A stretch of 64,000 bases of DNA. Origin: Glandiceps talaboti (lineage: Eukaryota > Hemichordata > Enteropneusta > Spengelidae). Within the stretch, counting starts at the first letter, position 1. Each line of letters starts with the position of its first letter. This document shows, one piece after another, positions 34,564 to 45,087 of this stretch. Position numbers and translations under genes: made by a program. The stretch lies in assembly GCF_964340395.1 (NCBI RefSeq), contig NC_135557.1, positions 6,387,216-6,451,215 on the forward strand, given 5' to 3'. The notes under the pieces were generated by a model. It ran no database searches and was not told the origin of the DNA. It saw only the letters and a list, made by a program, of their open reading frames with translations.

Positions 34564-34839
34564 AAGTCAGGTACATCAAGTGATAAGTCAGGTCCGTCAA
34601 TTGACAAGTCAGGAACGTCAAGTGATAAGTCAGGTCCGTCAATTGACAAGTTAGGAACGTCAAGTGATAAGTCAGGTCCGTCAATTGACAAGTCAGGAAC
34701 ATCAAGTGATAAGTCAGGTCCGTCAATTGACAAGTCAGGAACGTCAAGTGATAAGTCAGGTCCGTCAATTGACAAGTCAGGAACATCAAGTGATAAGTCA
34801 GGTCCGTCAAATGACAAGTCAGGAACGTCAAGTGATTAA
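34564..34839 (+). repeat. 42-bp minisatellite encoding D-K-S-G repeats
   Basis: Six full units, marked by GGTCCGTCAA at 34591, 34633, 34675, 34717, 34759 and 34801. They translate as S-S-D-K-S-G-P-S-I-D-K-S-G-T and end at TAA (34837-34839). The first 14 bases are the right target-site duplication of the LINE. The unit length is a multiple of three, so other frames are open too and are not genes. Confidence 0.85.
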
Positions 34840-34951
34840 GTTGATGTCAAGTGATAAGTCAATTTGTACGAACGTTGTATCATTTTTGGCAATTGATAAT
34901 TCAATGTGGACAGTTGACAATTCATAGCGTGCAATTAAATCAAAGCGTACG

Positions 34952-35137
34952 TTGAAGTCTGCACAAAGCACCCCAGCTTGCTTGGAAGTGAATACACGTC
35001 AACTGACGACTACTTTACAGAACGCATTTGGAAATCGTAATACCAATGTCTACAAAGCTAGGTATGCTCGTGACAAGTTATATGACCTAGGTCATGACCC
35101 GGAAAAAAAACATTGGACCCCGTCTTACATCCAGTAA
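34952..35137 (+). pseudogene. possible 3' remnant of the interrupted repeat-protein frame
   Basis: Open plus-strand frame without an ATG (opens at TTG), 61 codons, with KSAQSTPACLEVNTRQL, NAFGNRNTNVYKARYARDK and LGHDPEKKHWTPSYIQ before TAA. Between the array and this frame are further S-D-K-S-like words with stops, so it may be the decayed C-terminal part of the same unit. No family recognised. Confidence 0.35.
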
Positions 35138-35768
35138 TCATGTGTACGCTCGCACATCCTTGTCAGTTTTAGTGGTCATTTTGCTAAACAATAGGGAAGT
35201 GGTAACAACCTAGCGATAGCTCCTGGTAAACTGCAGTTTTGCACGTGTTCCGACCATTGATACCTACCGTATTGTGACCAAGTCATTATGAATATATGAC
35301 CTATGTTATTACAGCATTCGTTTTCAGTAAGAATGGAAATCTGAGATACATTTCTCGAAATTACTTTCGCTCAGACACAGTGTTCGAAATTCGTGGAAAA
35401 TATCAACTAGTCAACAGGACTGGTAACTTTAAAAAGTTGCCTGTCCTGCCAAAAACTTATCTGTCCTGATATTATGCCTTGCAATTAAACGAAATCAAAT
35501 ACAACTAAGAGTTACCTATACTGTAATAGGCTATTACTTTGTCTGTGAACAAATGAAGATGGGATGGAATCATCTTTTTCTTTAAATAACCTTTATTTGT
35601 AAACAATCATCAATTGCAAGGTACATACTGCACAATACAGTACTTTACTTTGTATTCACAATTCGTACTGTCAGTTTCCATGTATAACAGAATACAATCA
35701 TATATTTAAAGTCATGAGTCTGGGAGAAAACAGGTACACAATGTACACAGTTTTGCTTGCTTTGCATG

Positions 35769-36174
35769 CTAAACATCAGACAGATCACCAGTACTATCAT
35801 CTGTTTCAAGCAGATCTGAGAAGTCAGAGTCATAGTCTGAGTCTGGGTTGTAAGCATCTCCAGATTTGTCATGGGCATCTTCATGTTCAGGTAATACAGC
35901 AGCTGCATCATGAAGTTCATCAATCACCTGTTCTGTCAACAAACCCCACAACTTTTTGCTGTATTTCTGTTTTTCCTAAGTCTTTGAAGGTCAGCGCTTT
36001 CATTATGGCATTATAAATGCCCTGTGCATTTGCAACCTCACAGGCAATAAGCCCAAGAAAGTAGCAGTGGGGAATGCCACGTCTTGCGAAGTGTACATAC
36101 ACAATCTCATTTTCCACGACAGACACATCAGTTGAACCATCCGACAATAAACTGCAGTATCGTGCTTGTGAGAG
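35769..36174 (-). pseudogene. hAT-like transposase, catalytic part, broken
   Basis: After the DIRS break the minus strand reads KLSQARYCSLLSDGSTDVS, then ENEIVYVHFARRGIPHC, matching the start of the RNase-H-like domain in ZNF862-type hAT proteins; the D of DGSTD is the first catalytic Asp. A frameshift near 35930 moves the frame to LTEQVIDELHDAAAVLPEHE and an acidic tail ending DLSDV. The rest of the catalytic domain is absent, so the copy was defective regardless of the DIRS insertion. Confidence 0.7.
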
Positions 36175-36351
36175 TTTACTTTCAATTCTATTACGTCATC
36201 ACACTCCAGTAATCACATGAGACTGCACTGCGCATGTGTAGCTTCAGTGTGCTGCAAGATTTTGAAGACGTGAACACGTACGTGTTCGTCTCTATGCTAA
36301 ACAATAGTGTATTCTGTGTAGCTAAATTTACTGTCGACGTGGTCGACAGGC

Positions 36352-37494
36352 ATGGCGACTAAGCCAAGAGACAATGTTTCTAAGGACTTGAGTGGTGCAA
36401 CCACTCCCGAGAAAGGCAAGAAACGGAAACATGATAAGGTGAGCATGAGCGTTGTTGACGCTTCACAGGCGTCCACGAGTACAGGTGGACTCACGTGTAG
36501 TACTAGTAGAGGTCAGGGCAGCGACATGGCGGCCATTTTGAACTTGTTGACGGTGATAAAAGACAGTCAAGGTAAGCTAACCGCCCGTATGGATAAACTA
36601 GAAACTGACTGTTACTATGAAGGTGGTGACATGGAAGGTAATGATAGTATTGGCAAGGACATTGACGAGCCTGTTGTCAAACGTCACGTTTCGGACGCGT
36701 CCGAAGCTAGTGTTTCAGCCACCGACGACACTGTGAGTGACGTCAATACAAACAAGTCAACTCCAAGTATTTTCAAAGATATCGCCAGCAAGTTTCTTGT
36801 GAAGGAACAATGTGACGAGCCAGCAGATAATGATTTTGCTGAAATGATAAATGCACTATTCAGAGATGGTATCTCTGACGACAAATATAATGACTTGATT
36901 AAGAAGTTCAATCGACCATCGAACTGTCAAGGGTTGTCTAGTGTGAGAGTCAACCAGTTGATTTGGGACATCATACGTCCCGAAACTAGAAGTTTGGACA
37001 CTAAGTTTCAAGCTGTGCAAACGTCACTTGTCAAGGGTTCAGCCTGTGTGGCTAAAATGGTTAGTGCACTAGCCAAGTATAAAGAACGCCCATCAGATAT
37101 TGACAGTAGTGAACTACAGAATTTGTTAGACATTGGTACAGATTCGCTAGCCTTATTAGGCAATACCAATCGCCTCATTAACCTTAGAAGAAGGGATTGT
37201 ATGAAGGCAGACCTAAAGTATGATTACCTACACTTGTGCTCAACTACAGTGCCATTTTCAGAGCTGTTGTTTGGTGATGATATCACCAAAAGAGTTAAAG
37301 ATATACAAGAAGTTAACAAGGCTGGTAACCAAATTGGTACTTGGCAACAACGAGGCACTAATTACCGTGGCAGAATTAGAGGCCGTGGTTTTAGATACAG
37401 AGGTAGAGGTCGTACCAACCATAGAGGTCAATATGATAGATCAAAAAACTACTCACAAGGCCAGAGAAATCAGGCCAAGCAACATTCCAAGTAA
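36352..37494 (+). CDS. DIRS gag-like ORF1
   Basis: 380 codons. The N-terminal half is polar and acidic and a structured middle follows (about residues 170-310, e.g. QGLSSVRVNQLIWDIIRPET). The C-terminus is a basic R-G-rich tail (YRGRIRGRGFRYRGRGR), suiting RNA binding by a capsid-like protein. Its stop overlaps the next start as TAATG. Assigned from position and tail type, not from clear sequence similarity. Confidence 0.75.
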   Translation: MATKPRDNVSKDLSGATTPEKGKKRKHDKVSMSVVDASQASTSTGGLTCSTSRGQGSDMAAILNLLTVIKDSQGKLTARMDKLETDCYYEGGDMEGNDSIGKDIDEPVVKRHVSDASEASVSATDDTVSDVNTNKSTPSIFKDIASKFLVKEQCDEPADNDFAEMINALFRDGISDDKYNDLIKKFNRPSNCQGLSSVRVNQLIWDIIRPETRSLDTKFQAVQTSLVKGSACVAKMVSALAKYKERPSDIDSSELQNLLDIGTDSLALLGNTNRLINLRRRDCMKADLKYDYLHLCSTTVPFSELLFGDDITKRVKDIQEVNKAGNQIGTWQQRGTNYRGRIRGRGFRYRGRGRTNHRGQYDRSKNYSQGQRNQAKQHSK

Positions 37495-39578
37495 TGGATA
37501 ATGGAAGTGCAACTTCTGTATTACCTGTAAGTACTACTACTACAAAACAAGCTATTTTTCAAGCAGGCAGACTGAAACAATTTGAGTATCAATGGCGAGA
37601 TATTACTAATGATGAAAGAATAATTGATATTGCAATACATGCCCATATTGAGTTTATTGATGATAAACCACCAGTGCAACTTTATTTACCAAGTTTATCA
37701 TCCTTCAGCGTGGCTGAGGAGGAAATTATTAGTACTGAAATATACAAGTTTCTGTCAAAGAAAGTGATCGTGGAATCACAACATTGTGAGGGTGAATTCA
37801 TTTCACCAATTTTTGTGGTACCTAAGAAAGATGGTACACATAGAATGATTCTCAACCTGAAATGTTTGAACAATCATGTGCAATATCATCATTTCAAAAT
37901 GGACACATTAGAAACAGCTTTAAGGCTGATAACACCTGGTTGCTACATGGCATCTGTTGATCTCAAAGATGCATATTATACTGTTCCCATAGCCAAGGAA
38001 CACCAGAAATACTTAAAGTTCTTATGGAAAGGACAATTGTTTCAGTATACCTGCTTGCCAAATGGGCTTGCATCAGCCCCTCGTATGTTTACTAAACTCC
38101 TAAAACCAATGTATGCCACATTGAGGAAATTGGGCCATACTAGTATGGGCTATATTGATGATTCTCTTCTTGTAGGGAGTGATGTCATTGAATGTAAACA
38201 AAACATTTCTGATACTGTGAATCTAGTGACACAGCTTGGGTTTATTCATCACCCAGATAAATCTGTTCTGGTGCCTACCCAAAAACTTACCTTTCTTGGG
38301 TTTGATATTGACTCTGTATCAATGGCTGTCACCTTGACACAAGGTAAAATTGAGAAATTGATTACTGAATGTAATACGTTAATGAGAAAAGATAGCGAAT
38401 CAATACGAATGGTTGCTAAGGTCATAGGCCTTATGATTTCCAGTATACCTGGTGTCGAGTTTGGACCATTGTACTACCGATCTCTTGAGATGGCAAAAAT
38501 TAAAGCATTGCAATGGCAAAATGGTAATTTTGATGCTTGTATGGCCATAACCTCTAATATGAAAAAAGATCTGGACTGGTGGATCCGAAACCTACCTCAT
38601 GAAAAACGTTCAATCAGTAAAGGAAATTCAGACATCACAATTTGTAGTGATGCCTCCACATTAGGCTGGTGAGTCAGCTGTGAAGGAAAAAAGGGTGGGG
38701 GCAGATGGATGGCTGGGGAGGCCAACCACCATATTAACTATTTGGAATTACTGGCAGTATACTTTGCTTTGAGGTGTTTTGAACAAACAATTATGAACAA
38801 GCATGTGAAAGTGTTGTGTGACAACACTACAGCAGTGGCCTATATTAATAATATGGGTGGTGTCCGGTCAGTAGAATGCAATGACATTGCTAAAACAATT
38901 TGGCTTTGGTGCAAAGAAAGGGGCATATGGCTTACAGCATCACATTTACCAGGGTCACTAAATATAGAGGCTGATTATGAATCAAGGCAATTCAATGAGC
39001 AAACTGAGTGGCAACTTAATCCATCTATATTTGCACTCATTATGAAGGAATGGGGGCTCCCCACTATTGATTTGTTTGCTAGTAGATTGAACAATCAGCT
39101 CCGTCACTTTGTGTCATGGAAACCTGACCCAGATGCAGTGCATATAGATGCATTTACAATTATCTGGAAGTCTCATTATTTTTATGCATTTCCTCCCTTT
39201 AGTGTCATCGGAAGATGCACACAGAAAGTTGCAGTGGACCAAGCAACCGGTATACTGATCACACCACTGTGGCCGACACAACCGTGGTTCACACAGCTAT
39301 TGCAAATGTTAGTGGATCATCCACTTCTACTACCAAGAATGGACAACCTGTTGAGGTTTCCAAATTCTCAGAGACTTCACCCATTGCGGAAGAAAGTGCA
39401 ACTGATAGCTTGTCTTGTGTCAGGCAATCACCTGAAAAGCAAAACATATCTCGAGGGGCAACCTCGATCATCATGGCATCTTGGAGACAGGGTACCAAGA
39501 AACAGTATGGAACGTACACCAGAAGGTGGCTATAGTTTTGTAGTAAAATCAAGGCAGATCCACTTCATCCAGCTGTAA
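37494..39578 (+). pseudogene. DIRS RT-RNase H polyprotein with one in-frame TGA
   Basis: ATG at 37494 overlaps the ORF1 stop by one base. Reverse transcriptase: PIFVVPKKDGTHRMILNLK, motif A SVDLKDAYYTVPI, motif B LPNGLASAPRMF, catalytic YIDDSLL. RNase H: CSDASTLGW, then TGA at 38670-38672 where DIRS proteins continue G-V-S, then VSCEGKKGGGRWMAGEA and CDNTTAVAYINNMGG. A further domain follows (DLFASRLNNQL, YAFPPFSVIG) typical of DIRS pol. The TGA is one base from GGA, so it is a point nonsense change (readthrough cannot be excluded). The RNase H motif A-D-Y-E-S-R has Y where R is usual. Confidence 0.88.
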
Positions 39579-40384
39579 CACAAGTGTTGGACTTTCTAAC
39601 TGAACTATTCAATTCTGGAATAAGTTACAGTGCCTTAAACACAGCAAGATCAGCGTTATCTGCATTGTGTTCAACTAATCAGCAAAGAACAATTGGGGCA
39701 CACCCACTTGTTGTTAGATTCATGAAAGGAGTTTTTAACCTTCGACCTACCGTTTCCAGATACAGTCATGTATGGGATGTTACTAAGGTATTGCATTACC
39801 TCAAGACTTGTTCACCAGTAACTGAACTTACCTTAAAGACACTTACCTTGAAACTGGTTATGTTACTAGCTTTAGTAACAGCTGCACGTGGACAGTCATT
39901 GCAGTTGTTAAACTTGCAATACATGACACAGGATGAAGGTTCATATACCTTTACTTATGACACTTTACTCAAACAGAGTCGACCTGGATTTGCTAACCCA
40001 GTAGTAGTCTTACGAACATATGAACCAGACAGACGATTATGTGTCTGTGATACATTGAAAGAATATTTATTACGTACTAAGAGTACTCGCAATAATGAAC
40101 ACCAACTTTTTATAAGTTATGTTAAGCCATATAAAGCTGTATCAAAGGCTTCAATAAGTCGATGGCTTCGTGAAGTTATGACTAGATCAGGAATAGATAC
40201 TGATGTATTTAAAGCTCACAGTGTAAGAGCTGCTGCTACTTCAAGAGCCAAACAGAGTATGGTTCCAATAGATCACATCTTAGCCAGAGCAGGTTGGTCT
40301 TCCACCTGCACCTTTGCAAGGTATTATGATAAACCCATTGCCAAAGCCACTGATGTATTTGCTGAAAGTATTTTGAAAACCTAA
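39215..40384 (+). pseudogene. DIRS tyrosine recombinase with one in-frame TAG
   Basis: The frame overlaps the end of the RT-RNase H ORF. N-terminal SWRQGTKKQYGTYTRRWL is followed by TAG (39533-39535), then the same frame continues FCSKIKADPLHP and is open from 39584 to 40384. Catalytic residues: Arg in TAARGQSLQLL, H-x-x-R in AHSVRAAATS, then AGWSSTCTFARYY with the nucleophile Tyr. This recombinase replaces an integrase and inserts the circular DNA without sizeable target duplication. The TAG removes the SAM-like N-terminal region from the C-terminal catalytic part. Confidence 0.85.
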
Positions 40385-40553
40385 TGTCACAGTATTCCAG
40401 GTATGGCATTGTACAGGTTAATCTTCGTAGAGAGAGAATTTATGTAAGTTTATTTATTCATACAGAAGTGAACTGTATACTATTATATTATTTATTGAGT
40501 ATATAAAGCACCTTGAAATGTGTACTCGTTTCATTCGCATGTCTTTGCTTTAA

Positions 40554-40857
40554 AGTCTCATGTGATTCCTGGAGTGTGATGACGTAATAGAATCCCCAAA
40601 TTAAACGAAACTTACCTGGAAGTTGAAGTTTGGTAGGGATTCTATGTAGTCATCTTTAACACGAAAGGGATCACATACCCACCCAGACTAACCCTCCCTT
40701 GAAGTTGGTTTTTTTGTAGACATGCTCATTCAATCTTTAAAGACTGAAGCTACACATGCGCAGTGCAGTCTCATGTGATCCCTTTCGTGTTAAAGATGAC
40801 TACATAGAATCCCTACCAAACTTCAACTTCCAGGTAAGTTTCGTTTAATTTGGGGAT
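40554..40857 (+). repeat. DIRS internal complementary region and right terminal repeat
   Basis: 40593-40676 and 40774-40857 are almost perfect inverted copies (84 bp arms, about 97-bp loop), so this end can fold into a long hairpin. 40554-40592 is the inverse of the element's left end at about 36186-36224. Confidence 0.9.
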
Positions 40858-40860
40858 TTT

Positions 40861-41452
40861 AGCTCGTTCTACCTCTGATATGGCTACGAGAAACTGCTGG
40901 GCACTTTTATCGTTATGATATGTATGACCAATATCCACACCTTTCTGTTTGTCAAGTGTGCACTGCCATCTAAAGTCGCTGATCGGTCTGGATTTCTTTG
41001 CCAAAGCATGGGCATTTTTGAAGAGTTTAGACAGCTTATCAATTGTTGCAGTGTTCATCGATTGCAGTGCCCTTTCCGCTACCGATTCACCTGGAGCAGC
41101 ATTTTTTGCATCAAGGTATTGCTTGGCATATTTATGCCCGTCTGAATTTCAGAGCCTCGTGTCTAAGATTTGTAGAGCCTCTCACGAATGAACCATTCGA
41201 ATATTTTTTGTACTTGTCAGCATGTTGTGTTTTTTTGGCAATGGGCGCGTACACAGTTCTGCATAATTTGCAGTACAACTTCTCGCGGGCACTATCGTCG
41301 GTGACTAACCAATCTTTAAATTCAATTTTCCATGACTGAACAATTGTTCTCTTACGTTTCGTGGCATCATACTCCCTGTTTGCGCTTAAGGTTTCCTCCG
41401 GTGTTCTTCGTTTAGCCGGGAGAGTTGGTAGGCCAAGATAATTGCGGAGCAT
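40861..41452 (-). pseudogene. hAT-like transposase, N-terminal part, frameshifted
   Basis: Minus strand from ATG at 41452: basic N-terminus, then QSWKIEFKDWLVTDDSAREK and a zinc-finger-like YCKLCRTVYA...H motif of TTF/BED type. The frame shifts near 41134 (LRHEALKF to DGHKYAKQYLDAKNAA) and continues NTATIDKLSKLFKNAHALAK to AISEVERAK, where the DIRS element interrupts. The peptide resumes on the far side as LSQARYCSLLSDGSTD without loss of a codon. Confidence 0.7.
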
Positions 41453-41837
41453 AATTCTGATAATTCCTCAAAACTCACCACCGCGCCATTCCATGTTATC
41501 GTTGATTGACGCAGTACTTTACAGCGCTGTAAAACTCATGGAAAATCTACTTTGATTGGTTGATTTTCAAGGTCGTGCGTCATTCTGTCCAATCGGCTTG
41601 TTTCTTACTCGCAATACATGAACTGAGGAGTTGCCAAAAGATGGCGTTGGAGGCGCTATCCAGGACGGCCAGTGTCACATCACAGTCTATGAATAGAAGT
41701 ACATGTGTATGATCGCCTAAGTTAGTTGTCGACCCACGCTGTCCGACGGACTGGTAACTTTTTTATTTTACCAGTCCGGTGGAAAAATAGCCAGTCTCGG
41801 ACTGCCGGACAGGCGTTATTTCGAACACTGTCAGACA

Positions 41838-42413
41838 TCAGAAAAGCTACGCCGACTTTGCCGTTGATAACGAAAAGGGCCGTTTGATTTGTGTGAGGAA
41901 CTACCTCACGCCCAACGATGACCGACATACGGTACACCAGGTAAATTTGGATACAAACCTCTGACTTGAGATGTCACACAAATTGGCATGACCTCTCTCC
42001 TAGTCACAGCGACATCCTCGGCCCTCATCAATTGTTGTTTCCTTTCTAAATACCGAGGGTTACTCCATACATTCCGTCTGTCCAGCATGTTCCAATATTT
42101 TCGATAAAGACGATGACGAATGGTGCAGTGTCATCGCATGTTTCTTGGCCACTACCCAACCAGTCTTGCCTATACCATGTAACGCATGGTTGACTAAAAC
42201 AGTACGGACATTCGTCTTGGCCCACTTCTCTTGGTATTTCTGGAAGGGCGAGTTCAGACCCGATGCCACTGTCGTTGACGCCAACTCTTTCTTCCTACAT
42301 TAACTACAGATACTCTATGTGTCTTTCACAACGACCAAATCCCAATCAGAATGGGCGAAACATGCCTCGAGCGCCTCTCTCTGATCTTCGGTGACGATAA
42401 TTGATATCTTGCT
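41838..42413 (-). pseudogene. unrecognised decayed coding sequence flanking the hAT element
   Basis: From an ATG at about 42413 the minus strand reads MSKISIIVTEDQREALEACF and continues with two stops and two frame changes through NSPFQKYQEKWAKTNVRTVL, RRNVWSNPRYLERKQQLMRA and RREVMPICVTSQVRGLYPNL. Composition is more GC-rich than its surroundings and codon-like. I do not recognise the family. The hAT insertion lies at its 3' side. Confidence 0.4.
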
Positions 42414-42429
42414 CATCCTGACTGCAACT

Positions 42430-43573
42430 TCAGACTAACTGCTATAAACTTTAACTGAACAGTTTATAACATATTAGCATCATTTAGCACCATTTCACAT
42501 CTTTTCTATACACAATTCAACCACCCTTGAATGTACGCGATCCATTGCTATGAAGTGTTGATAGATGGAACTTCTGTCAGTATCACGTCTTCAGTCATCG
42601 TGGCGTCGACTATCACAAACTTTCAATGATGTTTACCCAGGCTAATACAGTAGGAAATGTGCCATATGTCGAAAGAAGAGCATTTGTCCAAACAAAACAA
42701 AAAATCACATAAAAAGAAAACACCAAGGAAGAAAAGAAGGAGAGTAACAAAAACTTTTTAATCGACCGACCCACATTTGCAATGGTACAGTAATGACCAA
42801 AAACAGGGTCACACTTTAGGCGCATGGAGGGAGGAGGGACCATGATTACGGTCGACAAACGTTAAACTGACATACCATATACACTTGTCAGAAAGGAACA
42901 ATATGTTCCGTAAAATTTGTAAGTCATATATTGGGTTTGTGAGGGGTAATTTTACATCAGGATCGCAATTTATATGTAATTCGTCATCAATGCTTACATG
43001 CACTCAATACAATTTGGTATCTTCGTATTGTGTGCTGCATCCCATCCCTTGTTTAATTGCCAAATAATCACGCACAACAAAGTGTCACTAGCCAACAAGA
43101 TGAAAACTGTCCTGTCCATAGGCCTTTTCAGATTTACAGAAAACTTTCCCAGATAAACAGGAAGCGTGCCATGTGTTGCAAAACACCTGTATTCGTAGTG
43201 AGATCATGTTGAGTCCCATCCCTGATCGCTAACCAGCACATACACCATTCTCATTCTCGACACGCTTGTTTCAACAGCCTTGGTCGTAGTCTGACGTTCT
43301 TGTATAATTCCAGTCGATATCATTTTTGCGATTTATTTCACTAGTGTACAAAACTTTATTGTCATTTATTTTTTATTTTTTATTTTTTTATAGTATTCAT
43401 TTTAGGTTAGTTTTTTTTATACTATTCGTAGGTTCTGTGATAATTCGATTTTTTTTCAACATTGTACACAAATTTATTTTAGTTTAGTTTTTTTTCTAAA
43501 TAATATTCGTAGGTTCAGTGACAGTTTGATTTTTTTTATCAGTGTACAAAAAATTGTTTTAGGTTAGTTTTTA
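42430..43573. other. no gene seen; T-rich repeats near 43370-43560
   Basis: Short imperfect repeats of 'TTTTTTTATACTATTCGTAGG'-like words (stated by description: T-run, then GTAGGTTC, then GTGATAATTCGATTTTT) at about 43420, 43500, 44820 and 44880 flank the next element on both sides. No ORF supported. Confidence 0.4.
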
Positions 43574-44796
43574 CCTCCCGTAAGGGTACGGGAGGTATTA
43601 AAAGGGGAATGTTTGTCTGTATGTCTGTCTGTCTGTCTGTCTGTGTCATCATTTTCTAAAAATCGGCTCAATTATAATGAAATTTGGAACATATAATCTT
43701 TAGGGTAATGGCTAGACCTGATAAGGTTTTGAGCCAGATCTGTTGATGTTTGATTAGAGAAATTTGCATATTAATGAAATCAACTAATTATGCAATATCT
43801 TAAGACTGCATACTTTAATTTCAATATAATTTAGCATATTCGTTAAACATAACAACATACATTTGTCCTGTAAAATTCGTTGATGTACCTCACAGCTTTA
43901 ATGAATAATTTGCATAATTAATTATTTTTGGTAATTAGGCTATATCTTAAGAATGCATACTTCAATTTCAATATAATTCAGTACACACGTTAACCTTAAC
44001 AATCGCATGTGTCCTGTAAAGCTTGTTGATGTACCTTACAGTGTTAATGAATAATTTGCATAATTAATGATTCTTGGTAATTAGGCTATATCTTACGACT
44101 GCATACTTCAATTTCAATTTAATTCAGTACATATGTTAACCATAACAAAGCGGATATGTCCTTTAACATTTTTGATAAAGCTTACAGTTTTAATGAAAAT
44201 TTGCATAATTAATGATTATAGGTAATTAGGCTATATCTTATGACTGCATACTTCAATTTCAATACAATTCAGTACATACATTAACCATAACAAATTGTGT
44301 ATGTCCTATAATGTTAGTTGATATACCTCACAGTGTTAATGAATAATTCGCAAAATTATTGATTTTCAGTAATTAGGCTACATCTTAAGACTGCATACTT
44401 CAATTTCAATACAATTTAGTACATATGTTAACCATAACAAAGCGGATATGTCCTATAAAACATTTGATATAGCTTACAGTTTTAATGAAAAATTTGCATA
44501 ATTAATGATTTTAGGTAACTAGGTTGTATCTTAAAAATGCAAGCTTCAAATTTCGTATAATATGATACATATATCAACCATAATAATACGTAACTGTCCT
44601 ATGAAGTTTGTTGCTACAACTTTTACCTTTAATGAGTATTTTGAATAATGAACAATATTCAGTAATTAAGCAGTATCATACACTCTTACATACATTAACC
44701 TAAGAAAGCACGCTTGTCCAAAAACAAAGCCTGTTACCATTGGTTTTTTTTTTAATTTAATGAGATTTGCATAATTAGTGATTCCCTTACGGGAGG
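43574..44796. mobile_element. 1.2-kb non-autonomous element with internal tandem units
   Basis: Termini CCTCCCGTAAGGG (43574-43586) and CCCTTACGGGAGG (44784-44796) are 13-bp inverted repeats. Just inside the left end is a (GTCT)n tract. The body is five or six diverged units of about 140 bp containing TTTGCATAATTAATGATT, TAATTAGGCTATATCTTA and GCATACTTCAATTTCAAT. The flanking T-rich words match on both sides, so the element seems inserted into a small tandem repeat. No ORF. Confidence 0.75.
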
Positions 44797-45087
44797 CATT
44801 CAGTTTAAATCTGTTTTTTATATATCCGTAGGTTCAGTGATAAGCTTAATTCGATTTTTTTTCACCAGTGTACAAACAATTTAGGTTAGTTTTTTGTTCA
44901 GTGATAATTCGATTTTATTTCGATTTCAAGTTCTCACAGTTCCAAATATCAAAATTGTACATTTTTTAGTTTCAATAATTACAGCAGATTTCACCAGTTC
45001 TTCCTAGTATTTTTTTCGGATTTTGCTGTATTTTTTGTATGATTTTTGATTCATTTACTAGTTTGTTCGTGTTATAGTTTTCAAACC

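Larger units (their letters stand above)
36178..40857 (+). mobile_element. DIRS-type tyrosine-recombinase retrotransposon, structurally complete
   Basis: 4680 bp inserted at a TTT trinucleotide (36175-36177 and 40858-40860). It has a gag-like ORF, RT-RNase H, tyrosine recombinase, a 37-bp inverted terminal repeat (36212-36248 with 40743-40779) and an internal complementary region at 40554-40676. The left half of that region (40554-40592) complements the outer left end; the right half (40593-40676) complements the outer right end (40774-40857). This is the textbook DIRS layout for circle formation. Two in-frame stops damage the pol genes, otherwise it looks young. Confidence 0.92.
35378..41830 (-). 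mobile_element. hAT-like DNA transposon split by a DIRS element
   Basis: Ends are a 13-bp inverted repeat, CAGTGTTCGAAAT (35378-35390) and its complement (41818-41830), flanked by a 7-bp direct repeat TCAGACA (35371-35377, 41831-41837). Subterminal sequence also matches in inverse (GGACTGGTAACTTT near both ends). hAT elements usually make 8-bp duplications, so one base may have changed. Without the DIRS insert the element is about 1.77 kb and encodes, on the minus strand, a damaged transposase of the ZNF862/C17orf113-like type. Confidence 0.7.

Noticed and set aside
34481-34927. Minus-strand and second-frame repeat ORFs over the 42-bp array
   Set aside because: Frame shadows of a repeat whose unit is a multiple of three. 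Only the plus frame continuous with the ATG at 29380 has outside support.
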